NCBI GenBank assembly: GCA_963732095.1 | Contig: CAVSZA010000048.1 | Span: forward strand, 124,001-188,000 | Length of the DNA stretch: 64,000 nucleotides | From: AP-15 sp963732095 | GTDB lineage: Bacteria > Pseudomonadota > Alphaproteobacteria > ATCC43930 > CGMCC-115725 | Direction of reading: 5' to 3' | Shown: positions 43,093 through 52,041 of the stretch, piece by piece | Position numbering within the stretch: the stretch's first letter is position 1 | How the letters are laid out: each line of letters begins with the position of its first letter | Notes under the pieces: generated by a model | Databases searched by the model: none | Seen by the model: only the letters and a program-made list of their open reading frames with translations | Told to the model about the DNA's origin: nothing | Program-made: the position numbers and the translations under genes

Positions 43093-44101
43093 ATGAAGTC
43101 CGGTCATCATAACCCGTTATTGTCAGCTCCGCTAAGAAGGGGCCTTCTGGCCTCGATCCTCGCCACCGCCTGCTTCCCGCAGGGTATTGCCGCGCAAAGC
43201 TCAGCGAAATTCTACCGTATCGGCTGGATCACCGCGCAGCGGGCGCCGAGCTTGGCGCCGTATCTTGACGCGTTCCGCATCGGCTTGACTGATCTGGGGT
43301 ATGTCGAGGGCCGCGATCTGGTGATCGAATACCGCTATGCGGATGATGCGATCGAGCGCGTGCCTGAGCTCGCGACCGAGCTGGTGCGTGTTCGGGTAGA
43401 CGTGCTTGTTGCACAGGGGGCAGCTGCGTTCGAGATCCACGGTTTGACCATCCCCATCGTGTACGGCATCAGCGCCGATCCCGTTTCAGCGGGGTTCGCC
43501 GAGAGTTCTCAATCGACCGCGCGGCAACATGATCGGCCTGACGTTCATGGCCGTTGAAATGAACGGCAAGCGGCTCGAATTGCTGCACGAGATTATTCCG
43601 GGGCTGCACCGCGTCGCGATCATCGGCAACCCGGAGCATCCCGGCTCGCATCTCGAACGCGGCTTTTCGGAAGCGACCGGGCAACGGCTGGGCCTCCGGA
43701 TCGACTATTTCCCGACCCGAAACCGCGACGAGCTGACCGCGGCCTTAACGGCAATGGCGGCAGACCTGCCGCAGGCGATTTCGGTGCTCGCCGATGGCTT
43801 CGCGATCCAGAACCGGCGGGAAATCATCGATACCGCGATGAGCCACGGGGTGCCGGTGATCTCCGGCTGGCCAGTATTCGCGCAGAGCGGCGCAATTTGC
43901 ACTCACGGACCGCGTCTCACCGAATCCTACCGGCGGCTCGCCTATTATGTCGACCGCATCCTCAAAGGCGCCAGGCCGGCCGATCTCCCGATCGAGCGGC
44001 CGACGAAGTTCGAGCTGGTGGTCAATCTCAAAAGCGCGAAGGCCCTCGGTATAACCATCCCGCAATCGGTCGAGGCGCGGGCCGACACCGTGATCGAATG
44101 A
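43093..44101 (+). pseudogene. ABC transporter substrate-binding protein (TrpX/ABC_sub_bind type), one frameshift
   Basis: A periplasmic binding protein of about 335 residues. The signal peptide includes RRGLLASILATACFPQGIAA; then KFYRIGWITAQRAP, LDAFRIGLTDLGYVEGRDLV and IPIVYGISADPVSAGFA. From about 43507 the homology continues in another frame: RPRGNMIGLTFMAVEMNGKR, HRVAIIGNPEHPGS and KFELVVNLKSAKALGITIPQ. Deleting one T at 43506-43507 joins them exactly at the conserved 'SLNRPRGN' segment, so a sequencing indel is plausible. No permease or ATPase follows; instead the stop overlaps the start of a membrane cyclase (ATGA), suggesting a sensory rather than a transport role. Confidence 0.8.
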
Positions 44102-45873
44102 AGGCGCCCGATATGCGGACGGTGGCCCGGCCGCGGCGGCTGCTGTTCCAGAAGTATTTCACCGCGTTGTTCGTCGCGGTTGTCGTGCCATTGCTCGCCA
44201 ATGGCGCGAGCGAGGCCTGGTTTGGCTATCGCGACCAGCGCGAGGTGCTGAGCCAGCGTCTCCACGCCGAGGCGCGCTCGGCGGCAGGGAAGATCCAGGG
44301 TTTCCTCGACGACATCACCGACCAGCTGCAATGGACGGTGCAATTGCCGTGGCGCGACGGCATGGACGAGCGGCACCGCTTCGACGTGCTGCGGCTGATG
44401 CGCCAAGTGCCGGCGGTACTCGAGGTCACACTCGTGGACGGAGAAGGCATCGAGCGGCTGCATGTCTCGCGGGTCGATCCCGATATTGTCAACAGCGGCA
44501 CCGACCGCAGCAACGATCCGGCGGTACTCGGCGCCCGGTCGGACCGAATCTGGTACGGCCCAGTGTCGTTTTACGAGGGCTCCGAACCCCATATGAAGAT
44601 CGCCGTCGCCGGGGCACGCGAGATCAACGGCGTGACGATCGCCGTCGTCAACCTGAAGCTGATCTGGGACGTGATCCAGGCAATCCATGTCGGGCAATCG
44701 GGCGACGCCTTTGTGCTCGATCGCCCTGGCCGTCTCGTCGCGCATCCCGACATCAGCCTGGTGTTGCGCGGCGAAGGCGACCCGTCGGCGGCGCGCCTCA
44801 AACAACTGCGAGAGGTGGCGATCGCCGGCGGCGGCGAGACCGCCAAGGGCATCGATGCCGAGGGCCGCTCCGTCATCGTCGCAATGGCGCCGATCGCGGG
44901 GCCGGATTGGATGGCCTTTGTCGAGCAACCCGCCGCCGAAGCCCTGACGCCGATCCGCGCGGCGCTGTGGCGAACCGGTCTGCTGCTGCTCGCCGGCGCG
45001 TTGTTCGCCGCAATGCTCGCCTATCTGCTGGCACGCCGGATGACCGGGCCGATCGCTCTGTTGGAGAAAGGGGCAGAACAGATCGGCGCCGGGCATTTCG
45101 ACCACAAGATCGAGATCGCGACTGGCGACGAGCTCGAGGGGCTGGCACGACGGTTCAACGAGATGGCCGCTGAGCTCGCGATATCGCAAGAGCGTTCGGA
45201 GCGGATCGCGCGCCTCAAGCGGTTTCTCGCGCCGCAAGTCGCCGAGCTGGTCGAGGGAAGCGACCAAGAAGCCCTGCTCGACAGCCACCGCGCCGAGGTG
45301 GTGGTGATCTTCTGCGATCTGCGCGGCTTCACCGGCTTTTCGGGCGCCGCCGCGCCGGAGGAGGTGATGGGGCTGCTGCAGGAATATTATGAAGCGCTCG
45401 GCGTGATCATCACGCATTACGAGGCGACGTTGACCTGCTTTATGGGTGACGGGGTGATGCTGCTGCTGAACGCGCCCGTCCCGTGCCCGGAACCGGCTCT
45501 GCGCGGCGTGGAGATGGCGCTGGAAATGCAGCGCTCGGTCCAATCGCTGATGGCCGGCTGGCGGGCGCGGGGGCACATGATCGGCTTCGGGGTGGGTCTC
45601 GCCAAAGGCCCAGCGACGGTCGGCCGTATCGGGTATGAGGGCCGCTCCGACTACACCGCGATCGGGAGTATCGTGAATTTGGCGTCGCGAATTTGCGCCG
45701 CCGCCGAGGACGGGCAGATCCTGATCGATGCGACTGCGGCAGCGGAGCTCGGGACGGCGTTTCGATTGGCGCCGCTCGGCACCCGCCCGTTGCGAGGCTT
45801 TGCCGAAGCCGTCCCGGTCTTTGCCGTCCAGCCGCACGACCGCGATTTGGGGATCCTGCCTGCCGCGCAATAG
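44098..45873 (+). CDS. membrane adenylate/guanylate cyclase with Cache-type sensor and HAMP domain
   Basis: A 591-residue class III cyclase. Residues 15-35 form the first membrane helix, followed by a periplasmic dCache-like sensor of about 270 residues (WTVQLPWRDGMDERHRFDVL, SDRIWYGPVSFYEGSEPHMK, AFVLDRPGRLVAHPDISLVL). Then come a second helix (LLLLAGALFAAMLAYLLA), a HAMP linker (ALLEKGAEQIGAGHFDHKIE) and the cyclase domain: VVIFCDLRGFTGFSG and CFMGDGVMLLLNAP with both metal Asp residues, and DYTAIGSIVNLASR. ATG 44098 overlaps the preceding TGA as ATGA, implying coupling to the binding protein, whose ligand-loaded form may be its input. Confidence 0.88.
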   Translation: MKAPDMRTVARPRRLLFQKYFTALFVAVVVPLLANGASEAWFGYRDQREVLSQRLHAEARSAAGKIQGFLDDITDQLQWTVQLPWRDGMDERHRFDVLRLMRQVPAVLEVTLVDGEGIERLHVSRVDPDIVNSGTDRSNDPAVLGARSDRIWYGPVSFYEGSEPHMKIAVAGAREINGVTIAVVNLKLIWDVIQAIHVGQSGDAFVLDRPGRLVAHPDISLVLRGEGDPSAARLKQLREVAIAGGGETAKGIDAEGRSVIVAMAPIAGPDWMAFVEQPAAEALTPIRAALWRTGLLLLAGALFAAMLAYLLARRMTGPIALLEKGAEQIGAGHFDHKIEIATGDELEGLARRFNEMAAELAISQERSERIARLKRFLAPQVAELVEGSDQEALLDSHRAEVVVIFCDLRGFTGFSGAAAPEEVMGLLQEYYEALGVIITHYEATLTCFMGDGVMLLLNAPVPCPEPALRGVEMALEMQRSVQSLMAGWRARGHMIGFGVGLAKGPATVGRIGYEGRSDYTAIGSIVNLASRICAAAEDGQILIDATAAAELGTAFRLAPLGTRPLRGFAEAVPVFAVQPHDRDLGILPAAQ

Positions 45874-45918
45874 GCCGGCGGGTTTCCGCCCCATGGTTTT
45901 CGCTGTATAGCATGGATA

Positions 45919-47094
45919 ATGACAGTAATCACGGACACGGACGCATTGGCCGCCTTTTGCACGCGACAAAGGGATGCGAGCTTTATTGCGGTCGACACCG
46001 AGTTCATGCGCGAGCGGACCTATTGGCCGATCCTGTGCCTCGTGCAGGTGGCGGGCCCGCAGGAAGCAGCGGCGATCGATGCGCTCGCCCCGGGGATCGA
46101 CCTCGCGCCGCTTCTCGCTCTGATGGCCAATCCGGGCACATTGAAGGTGTTCCACGCGGCGCGCCAGGATATCGAGATCTTCTTCAACCTGTCCGGCGCG
46201 GTGCCGGCGCCGCTCTTCGACACCCAAGTCGCCGCCATGGTCTGCGGCTTTGGCGATGCGGCGAGCTATGAGACATTGGTCGCCAAGCTCGCCCGGGCCT
46301 CGCTCGACAAATCCTCGCGCTTCACCGACTGGTCGCATCGGCCGCTGACCGAGCGACAGATCCGCTATGCCCTCGCCGACGTCGTCCACCTCCGCACGGT
46401 CTACGAGAAGCTGCAGCAACAGCTCGCGTCGAACGGCCGGGCGAGCTGGTTTGCCGAGGAAATGGCCGAATTGTCCAACCCGGACACCTACCGCGGCGAT
46501 CCGGCCGAAGCGTGGCGCCGGTTTCGGCTGCGCGGCCGGATCGACGCGCGGTTCTTCGGCGTCTTGCGAGAGTTGGCGGCATGGCGCGAGACGGCGGCGC
46601 GGCAACGCAATCTGCCGCGCGGGCGGATCATGCGGGACGAAGCGGTGCACGAGATCGCCGCCCATGCTCCGCGCTCCATTGAAGCGCTGGCGCGGACCCG
46701 CAGCCTCGGCAAGGGCATCGCGGAGGGCAGGCTCGGGAGCGAGATTCTGGAAGCAGTGCAACGCGGACTGGCCACGACCGGGACGCTCGAGCCGCCGGCT
46801 GTCGCAAGAGCGGATTCGCCGCCCGGTCTCGGTCCGCTGATCGAGCTGTTGCGCGTCTTGTTGAAGCAGCGCTGCGACGACCATCAGGTCGCGCAAAAGC
46901 TGCTGGCCTCGGCCGATGATCTGGAAGCGATCGCCGCCGCCGACGACGCACCGGTGAAGGCGCTTTCCGGCTGGCGCCGCGAAATCTTCGGCAAGGACGC
47001 GCTCGCCTTGAAACACGGCAGGCTCGCCCTCACCGTCCGGCGCAACCGGATCCACCTCGTCGAGCTGCCGGACGGCAACGCCGGCCGGCAATAA
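45919..47094 (+). CDS. rnd: ribonuclease D
   Basis: A 391-residue 3'-5' exoribonuclease that trims tRNA and other structured RNA ends. The DEDD exonuclease motifs are seen as AVDTEFMRE (exo I), HAARQDIEIFF and FDTQVAAM (exo II), and RQIRYALADVVHLRTVYEKL (exo III, Tyr type). A C-terminal HRDC domain (RDEAVHEIAAHAPRSIEALA, RTRSLGKGI) follows. The start is 45 bases after the cyclase stop, without a strong ribosome site. A palindromic repeat follows, then convergent dnaB. Confidence 0.9.
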   Translation: MTVITDTDALAAFCTRQRDASFIAVDTEFMRERTYWPILCLVQVAGPQEAAAIDALAPGIDLAPLLALMANPGTLKVFHAARQDIEIFFNLSGAVPAPLFDTQVAAMVCGFGDAASYETLVAKLARASLDKSSRFTDWSHRPLTERQIRYALADVVHLRTVYEKLQQQLASNGRASWFAEEMAELSNPDTYRGDPAEAWRRFRLRGRIDARFFGVLRELAAWRETAARQRNLPRGRIMRDEAVHEIAAHAPRSIEALARTRSLGKGIAEGRLGSEILEAVQRGLATTGTLEPPAVARADSPPGLGPLIELLRVLLKQRCDDHQVAQKLLASADDLEAIAAADDAPVKALSGWRREIFGKDALALKHGRLALTVRRNRIHLVELPDGNAGRQ

Positions 47095-47117
47095 CGGCGC
47101 ACCGACCTATACCCATC

Positions 47118-47140
47118 GTCGTCCCGGCGAAAGCCGGCAC
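47118..47140. repeat. REP-type palindrome between rnd and dnaB
   Basis: CCGGC-GAAA-GCCGG (47124-47137) in the flank CGTCGTC...CACCC, the same design as the copies at 15130 and 38910. It lies in the 180-base gap between convergent genes, a favoured location for such repeats. Confidence 0.6.
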
Positions 47141-47274
47141 CCATCGCCCCGTCATCTCGAACTTCTCACGGAGCTGCGTGGCTTACCAATGATGACAGGC
47201 TCGTGTGGTTGAACGATGGGCCCCGGCTTTTCGTAGGGGAGGCGCTTCGATGCGGGGGCGACAACGAGCAGAGA

Positions 47275-48798
47275 CTAGAAATCCGCCGGCAGGTGGTCGG
47301 GGGCCAGGTAGTTGTCGAACTTGGTGGTTTCGGCGTCGAAACGGAGTTTGACCGCGCCGATCGGCCCATGCCTCTGCTTTGCGACGATGATTTCGCCGAG
47401 CCCATGCACCTTTTCGAGCTGCTCCCTCCATTCCTGATAGCGCTCACTGTACTTGCTTTCTGCTTCGTCCTGGCGGCGGGTCGGCTCGCGCGACAGGTAA
47501 TATTCCTCGCGAAAGATGAACATCACGACATCGGCGTCCTGCTCGATCGAGCCGGATTCCCGCAGATCGGCCAGCATCGGGCGCTTGTCTTCGCGCTGCT
47601 CGACCGCGCGGGACAATTGCGACAATGCCAGCACCGGAACATCGAGCTCCTTGGCCAGCGCCTTTAGCCCGCGGGTGATCTCCGAGATTTCCTGAACGCG
47701 GTTATCTTGCGCACGGGACTGGTTCGAGGGGCGCAGCAGCTGCAGGTAGTCGATGACGATCAGCCCCAGGCCCTGCTGGCGCTTCAGGCGTCGGGCGCGC
47801 GTGCGCACCGCCGCAACCGACAATGCCGGCGTATCGTCGATGAACAATTTCAGCGCCGCCAATTGCTGGCTCGCCTGCACAAACTTGTCGAAATCCTCAT
47901 GGCTGACATCACCGCGCCGAATGCGGTCGGAGGATACACCCAACTCCTCGGCCAGGATGCGAGTGGCCAACTGCTCCGCCGACATCTCCAGCGAAAAGAA
48001 GCCGACGACCGCGCCGTCCTCGGCGGGTTTGTGCGCCTCGCGGGCAGCCGCTGGCAGGTAATTTCGCGCTGCGTAAAACGCGATGTTGGTGGCCAGCGCC
48101 GTTTTGCCCATCGACGGCCTGCCGGCAAGGACGATCAGATCGGAGGGGTGCAGCCCGCCCAGCTTGCGGTCGAGATCGACAAATCCCGTGGCAACCCCGA
48201 CGGTTTTGCCGCTGCGCTTGAAAGCCGCCTCGGCGTTGAGGATCGCGTTCGTCAGCGCGGTGCCGAACGCGCGAAACCCGCCCTCCGTTTCCCCGGTCGT
48301 GGCGAGGTCGAACAGCTTCTTCTCGACCCGTTCGATCTGCTCGCGCGCCGGATCGTCGAGATCCTGGCGAAAGGCGTCGTTGACGACATCCTCGCCAAGC
48401 GCGATCAGCTCGCGGCGCAGATAAAGGTCGTGCACGGCGCGGCCGTAGTCCTCGGCGTTGATGATTGCCGCCGCCTCGCCCGCGAGACGGGCCAGATACT
48501 GCGCCCCCCCGATTTCGGTCAGCGCACCGTCCTGATCGAACAAGTTCTTGAGGGTGACCGGGTTGGCGATCTGGCCGCGTCCCAACAGCTTGCCGATAGC
48601 CGCGAAGATGCGGCCGTGCACGGCATTGCCGAAGTGCTCCGGCTGGAGAAATTCGCAGACCCGGTAATAGGCCGTGTTGTTGATCAGTATGGCGCCGAGC
48701 AGGGCCTGTTCGGCTTCCGTGTTGTAGGGCGGGGTGCGGATAAGCTCGGGGCTGGGCTCGCGCAACAATGCGACCCGGGACGTCACGTTTGTTTCCAT
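47275..48798 (-). CDS. dnaB: replicative DNA helicase DnaB
   Basis: A 507-residue hexameric helicase that unwinds DNA at the fork 5'-3'. The N-terminal primase-interacting domain begins with TPPYNTEAEQALLGAILINN. The RecA-like domain has VLAGRPSMGKTALATNIAFY (Walker A, about residue 225), LGLIVIDYLQLLRPS (Walker B) and ESGSIEQDADVVMFIFRE, with GPIGAVKLRFD near the end. ATG 48798 is preferred over an upstream GTG. No intein is present. In many alphaproteobacteria dnaB lies near the ribosomal S6/S18/L9 genes, as here. Confidence 0.95.
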   Translation of the reverse strand: METNVTSRVALLREPSPELIRTPPYNTEAEQALLGAILINNTAYYRVCEFLQPEHFGNAVHGRIFAAIGKLLGRGQIANPVTLKNLFDQDGALTEIGGAQYLARLAGEAAAIINAEDYGRAVHDLYLRRELIALGEDVVNDAFRQDLDDPAREQIERVEKKLFDLATTGETEGGFRAFGTALTNAILNAEAAFKRSGKTVGVATGFVDLDRKLGGLHPSDLIVLAGRPSMGKTALATNIAFYAARNYLPAAAREAHKPAEDGAVVGFFSLEMSAEQLATRILAEELGVSSDRIRRGDVSHEDFDKFVQASQQLAALKLFIDDTPALSVAAVRTRARRLKRQQGLGLIVIDYLQLLRPSNQSRAQDNRVQEISEITRGLKALAKELDVPVLALSQLSRAVEQREDKRPMLADLRESGSIEQDADVVMFIFREEYYLSREPTRRQDEAESKYSERYQEWREQLEKVHGLGEIIVAKQRHGPIGAVKLRFDAETTKFDNYLAPDHLPADF

Positions 48799-48939
48799 GC
48801 ACCGGCAGGATACCACCGGCTCGAAACCGACCCTGCGCGGTATTCGATCCCCAGCCTGTGTAACGCGGGGATGAACCGCACCCGGCGGTCGAGAAATCGA
48901 AGGGCTGCGAATTTTTGGCCGGCGAGGGCGGCGGCCCGG

Positions 48940-50166
48940 TCAGGCCGCGCGCTCTGCCGCGCCGCTGTGCTCGCGCTCCCAGTCGAGAATGTAATCGCGG
49001 GTCAGCGGCACCGCGTCGACGGCTTTGGCGAGCTGTATCTGGAAAACCATATGATCCTGCCGCCGGAACGCGATTTCCGAGCCGACGAGGTACATCTCCC
49101 ACATCCGGTAGAAGCGCTCGTCATAAAGCGCCCGCACGCGGTCGCGATTTCGCTCGAACCGTCGCCGCCACGCTCTGAGCGTCTCGGCATAATGCAGGCG
49201 CAAAATTTCGATGTCGGTGACCCAGAGTCGCAACTGCTCGATGGCCGGCAGGACCTCGGAAAGGGCGGGCACGTAACCGCCTGGGAAAATGTACTTGCGT
49301 ATCCAGGGCATTGTCGTGCCCGGTCCATCCTTGCGCCCGATCGAGTGCAGCAGCGCCACGCCCTCCGGCGCCAGCAGCGATTTCAGCTTGGCGAAGAAGG
49401 CGCCGTAATGATTAAGCCCGACATGCTCGAACATGCCGACCGAGACGATGCGGTCGTATTGCCCGACTTCTTCGCGGTAGTCGCGCAGGTAGAATCTGAC
49501 CCGGTCGGAGAGCCCAGCCGCGGCGGCACGCCGCGTCGCGACCTTATGCTGCTCGACCGAGAGGGTCAGACCGGTCACATCGGCTCCGCATTTGCCGGCG
49601 AGATAGAGGCCCAGGCCACCCCAGCCCGAACCGATGTCGAGCACCCGATGTTCGGGTCTTATCAGCAGCTTTGCCGCAAGGTGCCGCTTTTTGTCGAGCT
49701 GAGCGGTGTCTAGGTCCTCGGCCCCGTCGTGGAAATAGCCGCAGGAATACTGCCGGTCCCGATCGAGAAACAGCTCGTAGAACTCGTCCGACAAGTCGTA
49801 GTGATGGGCTACGTTCTGTCGGGCGCGCGGCAGAGGATTGTATTGATGAATGCGGCGGAACAGCGTGACGGAGCCGTTAAGCAGCCGCGCGGTCAACCCA
49901 GCCGGCATAGCTTCAAGATTGACCGCAAGCAGATCGATCAGGTCGTAGAGATTGCCCTCCTCGATCGTCAGCTTCCCGTCCATGAAGGCTTCGCCGAAAT
50001 ATAGGCGAGGCCTGACGGCGAGTTTCCAATGCAGCGCCGGATCGTGAAGCCGGATGGTTACGCTTTTTCCGCCGGATCCGTCGAATGTATGAAGTGATCC
50101 GCCCGCGTCTATGACCCGCAGGCGGCCAATTGTGATGATTCGCTCGAACAGACGCGACAGCAGCAT
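48940..50166 (-). CDS. cfa: cyclopropane-fatty-acyl-phospholipid synthase
   Basis: A 408-residue SAM-dependent enzyme that adds a methylene bridge to unsaturated acyl chains of membrane phospholipids. The N-terminal lipid-binding part has PALHWKLAVRPRLYFGEAFM and NVAHHYDLSDEFYELFLDRD. The SAM site is HRVLDIGSGWGGLGLYLAGK, and VSVGMFEHVGLNHYGAFFAK, KYIFPGGYVPALSEV and YAETLRAW hold the conserved active-site residues. It is separated from rplI by 81 bases on the same strand. Cyclopropanation usually rises in stationary phase and acid stress. Confidence 0.93.
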   Translation of the reverse strand: MLLSRLFERIITIGRLRVIDAGGSLHTFDGSGGKSVTIRLHDPALHWKLAVRPRLYFGEAFMDGKLTIEEGNLYDLIDLLAVNLEAMPAGLTARLLNGSVTLFRRIHQYNPLPRARQNVAHHYDLSDEFYELFLDRDRQYSCGYFHDGAEDLDTAQLDKKRHLAAKLLIRPEHRVLDIGSGWGGLGLYLAGKCGADVTGLTLSVEQHKVATRRAAAAGLSDRVRFYLRDYREEVGQYDRIVSVGMFEHVGLNHYGAFFAKLKSLLAPEGVALLHSIGRKDGPGTTMPWIRKYIFPGGYVPALSEVLPAIEQLRLWVTDIEILRLHYAETLRAWRRRFERNRDRVRALYDERFYRMWEMYLVGSEIAFRRQDHMVFQIQLAKAVDAVPLTRDYILDWEREHSGAAERAA

Positions 50167-50247
50167 CGGTACGCGACCGAAGTGGAATCAATTTTAGCGA
50201 ATATTTGGCAAATTCTCGATTGAAGACAAGAGCTTCGATCCGCTCCG

Positions 50248-50799
50248 CTAGGCGGCGGGACCGGTCTGCGCCGCTGCGGCGCGGGCCTCTTCCTCCTCCT
50301 CGTCGCGCAGGCGCAGCGGATCGATCCCCTTGGCCTGCATTTCGGCCTCTTCCGCCGACTGGGCGACATTGGCGGTGATTGTCACCGATACTTCCGGATG
50401 AAGCACCACCTTCACCGCATGCAGGCCCAAATTCTTGATCGGCCGGTCGAGGACGACCTGGCGCTTCTCGACCGTAAAACCCGCCGCCGTCACCGCATCG
50501 GCGATGTCGCGGGCCGAAACCGAGCCGTAGAGCTGCCCGCTTTCGCCGGCTTGGCGGATGATCACAACCGTCAGACCCTCGACCTTCCCGCCCACTTCCG
50601 TCGCCTCGGTCCGGCGCTGCAGGTTGTTGGCTTCGAGCTGAGCACGCTGGGTCTCGAAGTACGTTAAATTCTCTTTTGTTGCGCGCATGGCTTTCTTTTG
50701 GGGCAACAAATAATTCCGGGCGTAGCCGGGCTTCACTTTGACGAGTTGGCCCATCTGGCCGAGTTTCTCGACTCTCTCGAGCAGGATCAGTTCGATCAT
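50248..50799 (-). CDS. rplI: 50S ribosomal protein L9
   Basis: A 183-residue L9. MIELILLERVEKLGQMGQLV and VKPGYARNYLLPQKKA form the N-terminal rRNA-binding domain; the long connecting helix (about 40-75) and C-terminal domain (AGESGQLYGSVSARDIADAV) follow. Compared with E. coli L9 (149 residues) there is an acidic/Ala-rich C-terminal tail of about 30 residues, usual in alphaproteobacteria. GAGGAA lies ahead of the ATG at 50799. It is last in the rpsF-rpsR-DUF2232-rplI operon. Confidence 0.95.
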   Translation of the reverse strand: MIELILLERVEKLGQMGQLVKVKPGYARNYLLPQKKAMRATKENLTYFETQRAQLEANNLQRRTEATEVGGKVEGLTVVIIRQAGESGQLYGSVSARDIADAVTAAGFTVEKRQVVLDRPIKNLGLHAVKVVLHPEVSVTITANVAQSAEEAEMQAKGIDPLRLRDEEEEEARAAAAQTGPAA

Positions 50800-50816
50800 T
50801 CAAATTCCTCCAATTC

Positions 50817-51734
50817 TCAAGGCAGGGCGAACCGCCGCCGCAGACCGAGCGGCGAATTGAGCAACCCCAAAAGGGCGATCAGCAGGAGCGGCCAGCCCAA
50901 GACCCCCGCCAGCAAATAGAACACCGTAAGGGTGACCGCCGGACGTGGGAACCGGCGCGCCACCGTGTGAAGCACGGCAAGGCCGGCGAGGCAGAACGGC
51001 ACAGCCAGCACGATAAGGACGTTGACGCCGATAAAGCGAGCGGTTCCGCCGAGGAGCGTCGCTGCGGAAGCAAAGGCGAGCAGCACCGGGATCCACATCG
51101 GGAGGCCGAGCGCCGCGAGATCGGGAGATGGCCGCCAGCTCGCTCCGAAGCGGGCCAGCAAGCCTTGGGCGAGGCTTCCGTTGGTCGCTGTCATCATCAT
51201 CCACGAGGTGGCGGCAATACCGGGGAGAATGAAGGCGACGAAGGCGAGCAATTCATCCAGTTCCGGAGGAACTTCGCCGAGGTGGCGGTCGAGGGCAGGG
51301 GCCAGCGCCTCATGCAACGCAGCCTCCGCGCCTTGCGGGCCGCCGAGGAAAACCAACGTGACGGCGGCTGCCACCAGACCGAAGCCGGTCAGCCAAGCCG
51401 TCATGAGACCCGGCGGATACCATTCGACCGTATTGCCGGGGCCCGTCCGGGCCAGCAAGGATTGGCGCACCAGCAGGACGACCGGAACGACATTCAGCGC
51501 CGCAAAAAGGGCAGCCGCCAGCAGGTTGCCGCCACCCGCCAGAATCAGCGCCGCGGCGAACCCGGCGCATGCCGAAGCGCCGGTCCCGAGCCACAGCCCG
51601 GCGGCAAAAAGCGGCAGCTGCGCGAGATAGACAAGGATCATCGACCCGGTCGAACCAGTCAGCACCAGCAGATACGGACCGGCGGCGAGCGCTCCGCAGA
51701 CCACCGACACCCCGGCAAACCCCAGCCGGCTCAC
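50817..51734 (-). CDS. DUF2232 membrane protein
   Basis: A 305-residue integral membrane protein with about eight hydrophobic helices (for example GVSVVCGALAAGPYLLVL, ACAGFAAALILAGGGNLLAA, PALERHLGE-like loop, ELLAFVAFILPGIAATSWMM, VNVLIVLAVPFCLAGLAVLH). It matches the DUF2232/YybS-type family that sits between rpsR and rplI in many alphaproteobacteria. The function is unknown. The spacing to rplI is 17 bases and to rpsR 40, so it is surely cotranscribed with the ribosomal genes. Confidence 0.82.
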   Translation of the reverse strand: MSRLGFAGVSVVCGALAAGPYLLVLTGSTGSMILVYLAQLPLFAAGLWLGTGASACAGFAAALILAGGGNLLAAALFAALNVVPVVLLVRQSLLARTGPGNTVEWYPPGLMTAWLTGFGLVAAAVTLVFLGGPQGAEAALHEALAPALDRHLGEVPPELDELLAFVAFILPGIAATSWMMMTATNGSLAQGLLARFGASWRPSPDLAALGLPMWIPVLLAFASAATLLGGTARFIGVNVLIVLAVPFCLAGLAVLHTVARRFPRPAVTLTVFYLLAGVLGWPLLLIALLGLLNSPLGLRRRFALP

Positions 51735-51774
51735 GGCGATGCCCGCCCAGAGCTCGGTTGAACTCGGGAACTGC

Positions 51775-52041
51775 CTATCTCACCAGATACGGGAGCAGAC
51801 CCAGAAAGCGCGCCCGCTTGATCGCCTGGGCCAACTCGCGCTGCCGCTTGGTCGAGACCGCGGTGATGCGGCTCGGCACGATCTTGCCGCGCTCCGAGAT
51901 GAAGCGCTGCAACAGCTTGACGTCCTTGTAGTCGATCTTGGGAGCATTGGGCCCGGAGAACGGACACGACTTCCGCCGGCGGAAAAACGGACGGCGCGCC
52001 GCCGCACCGCGCCCCTGGCCGCCGGGCGATTGGCTTTCCAT
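51775..52041 (-). CDS. rpsR: 30S ribosomal protein S18
   Basis: An 88-residue S18. RRPFFRRRKSCPFSG and IDYKDVKLLQRFISERGKIV are conserved, followed by PSRITAVSTKRQRELAQAIK and RARFLGLLPYL. It binds S6 on the platform of the small subunit. Its ATG directly abuts the TAA of rpsF (no spacer), and its ribosome site GGAGG lies within the last rpsF codons, so translation is tightly coupled. Confidence 0.96.
   Translation of the reverse strand: MESQSPGGQGRGAAARRPFFRRRKSCPFSGPNAPKIDYKDVKLLQRFISERGKIVPSRITAVSTKRQRELAQAIKRARFLGLLPYLVR

Noticed and set aside
43945..47091. Open minus-strand frame of 1048 codons opposite the binding protein, cyclase and rnd
   Set aside because: It spans three recognised genes on the other strand; the translation is low-complexity Arg/Gly/Asp-rich, typical of antisense frames.
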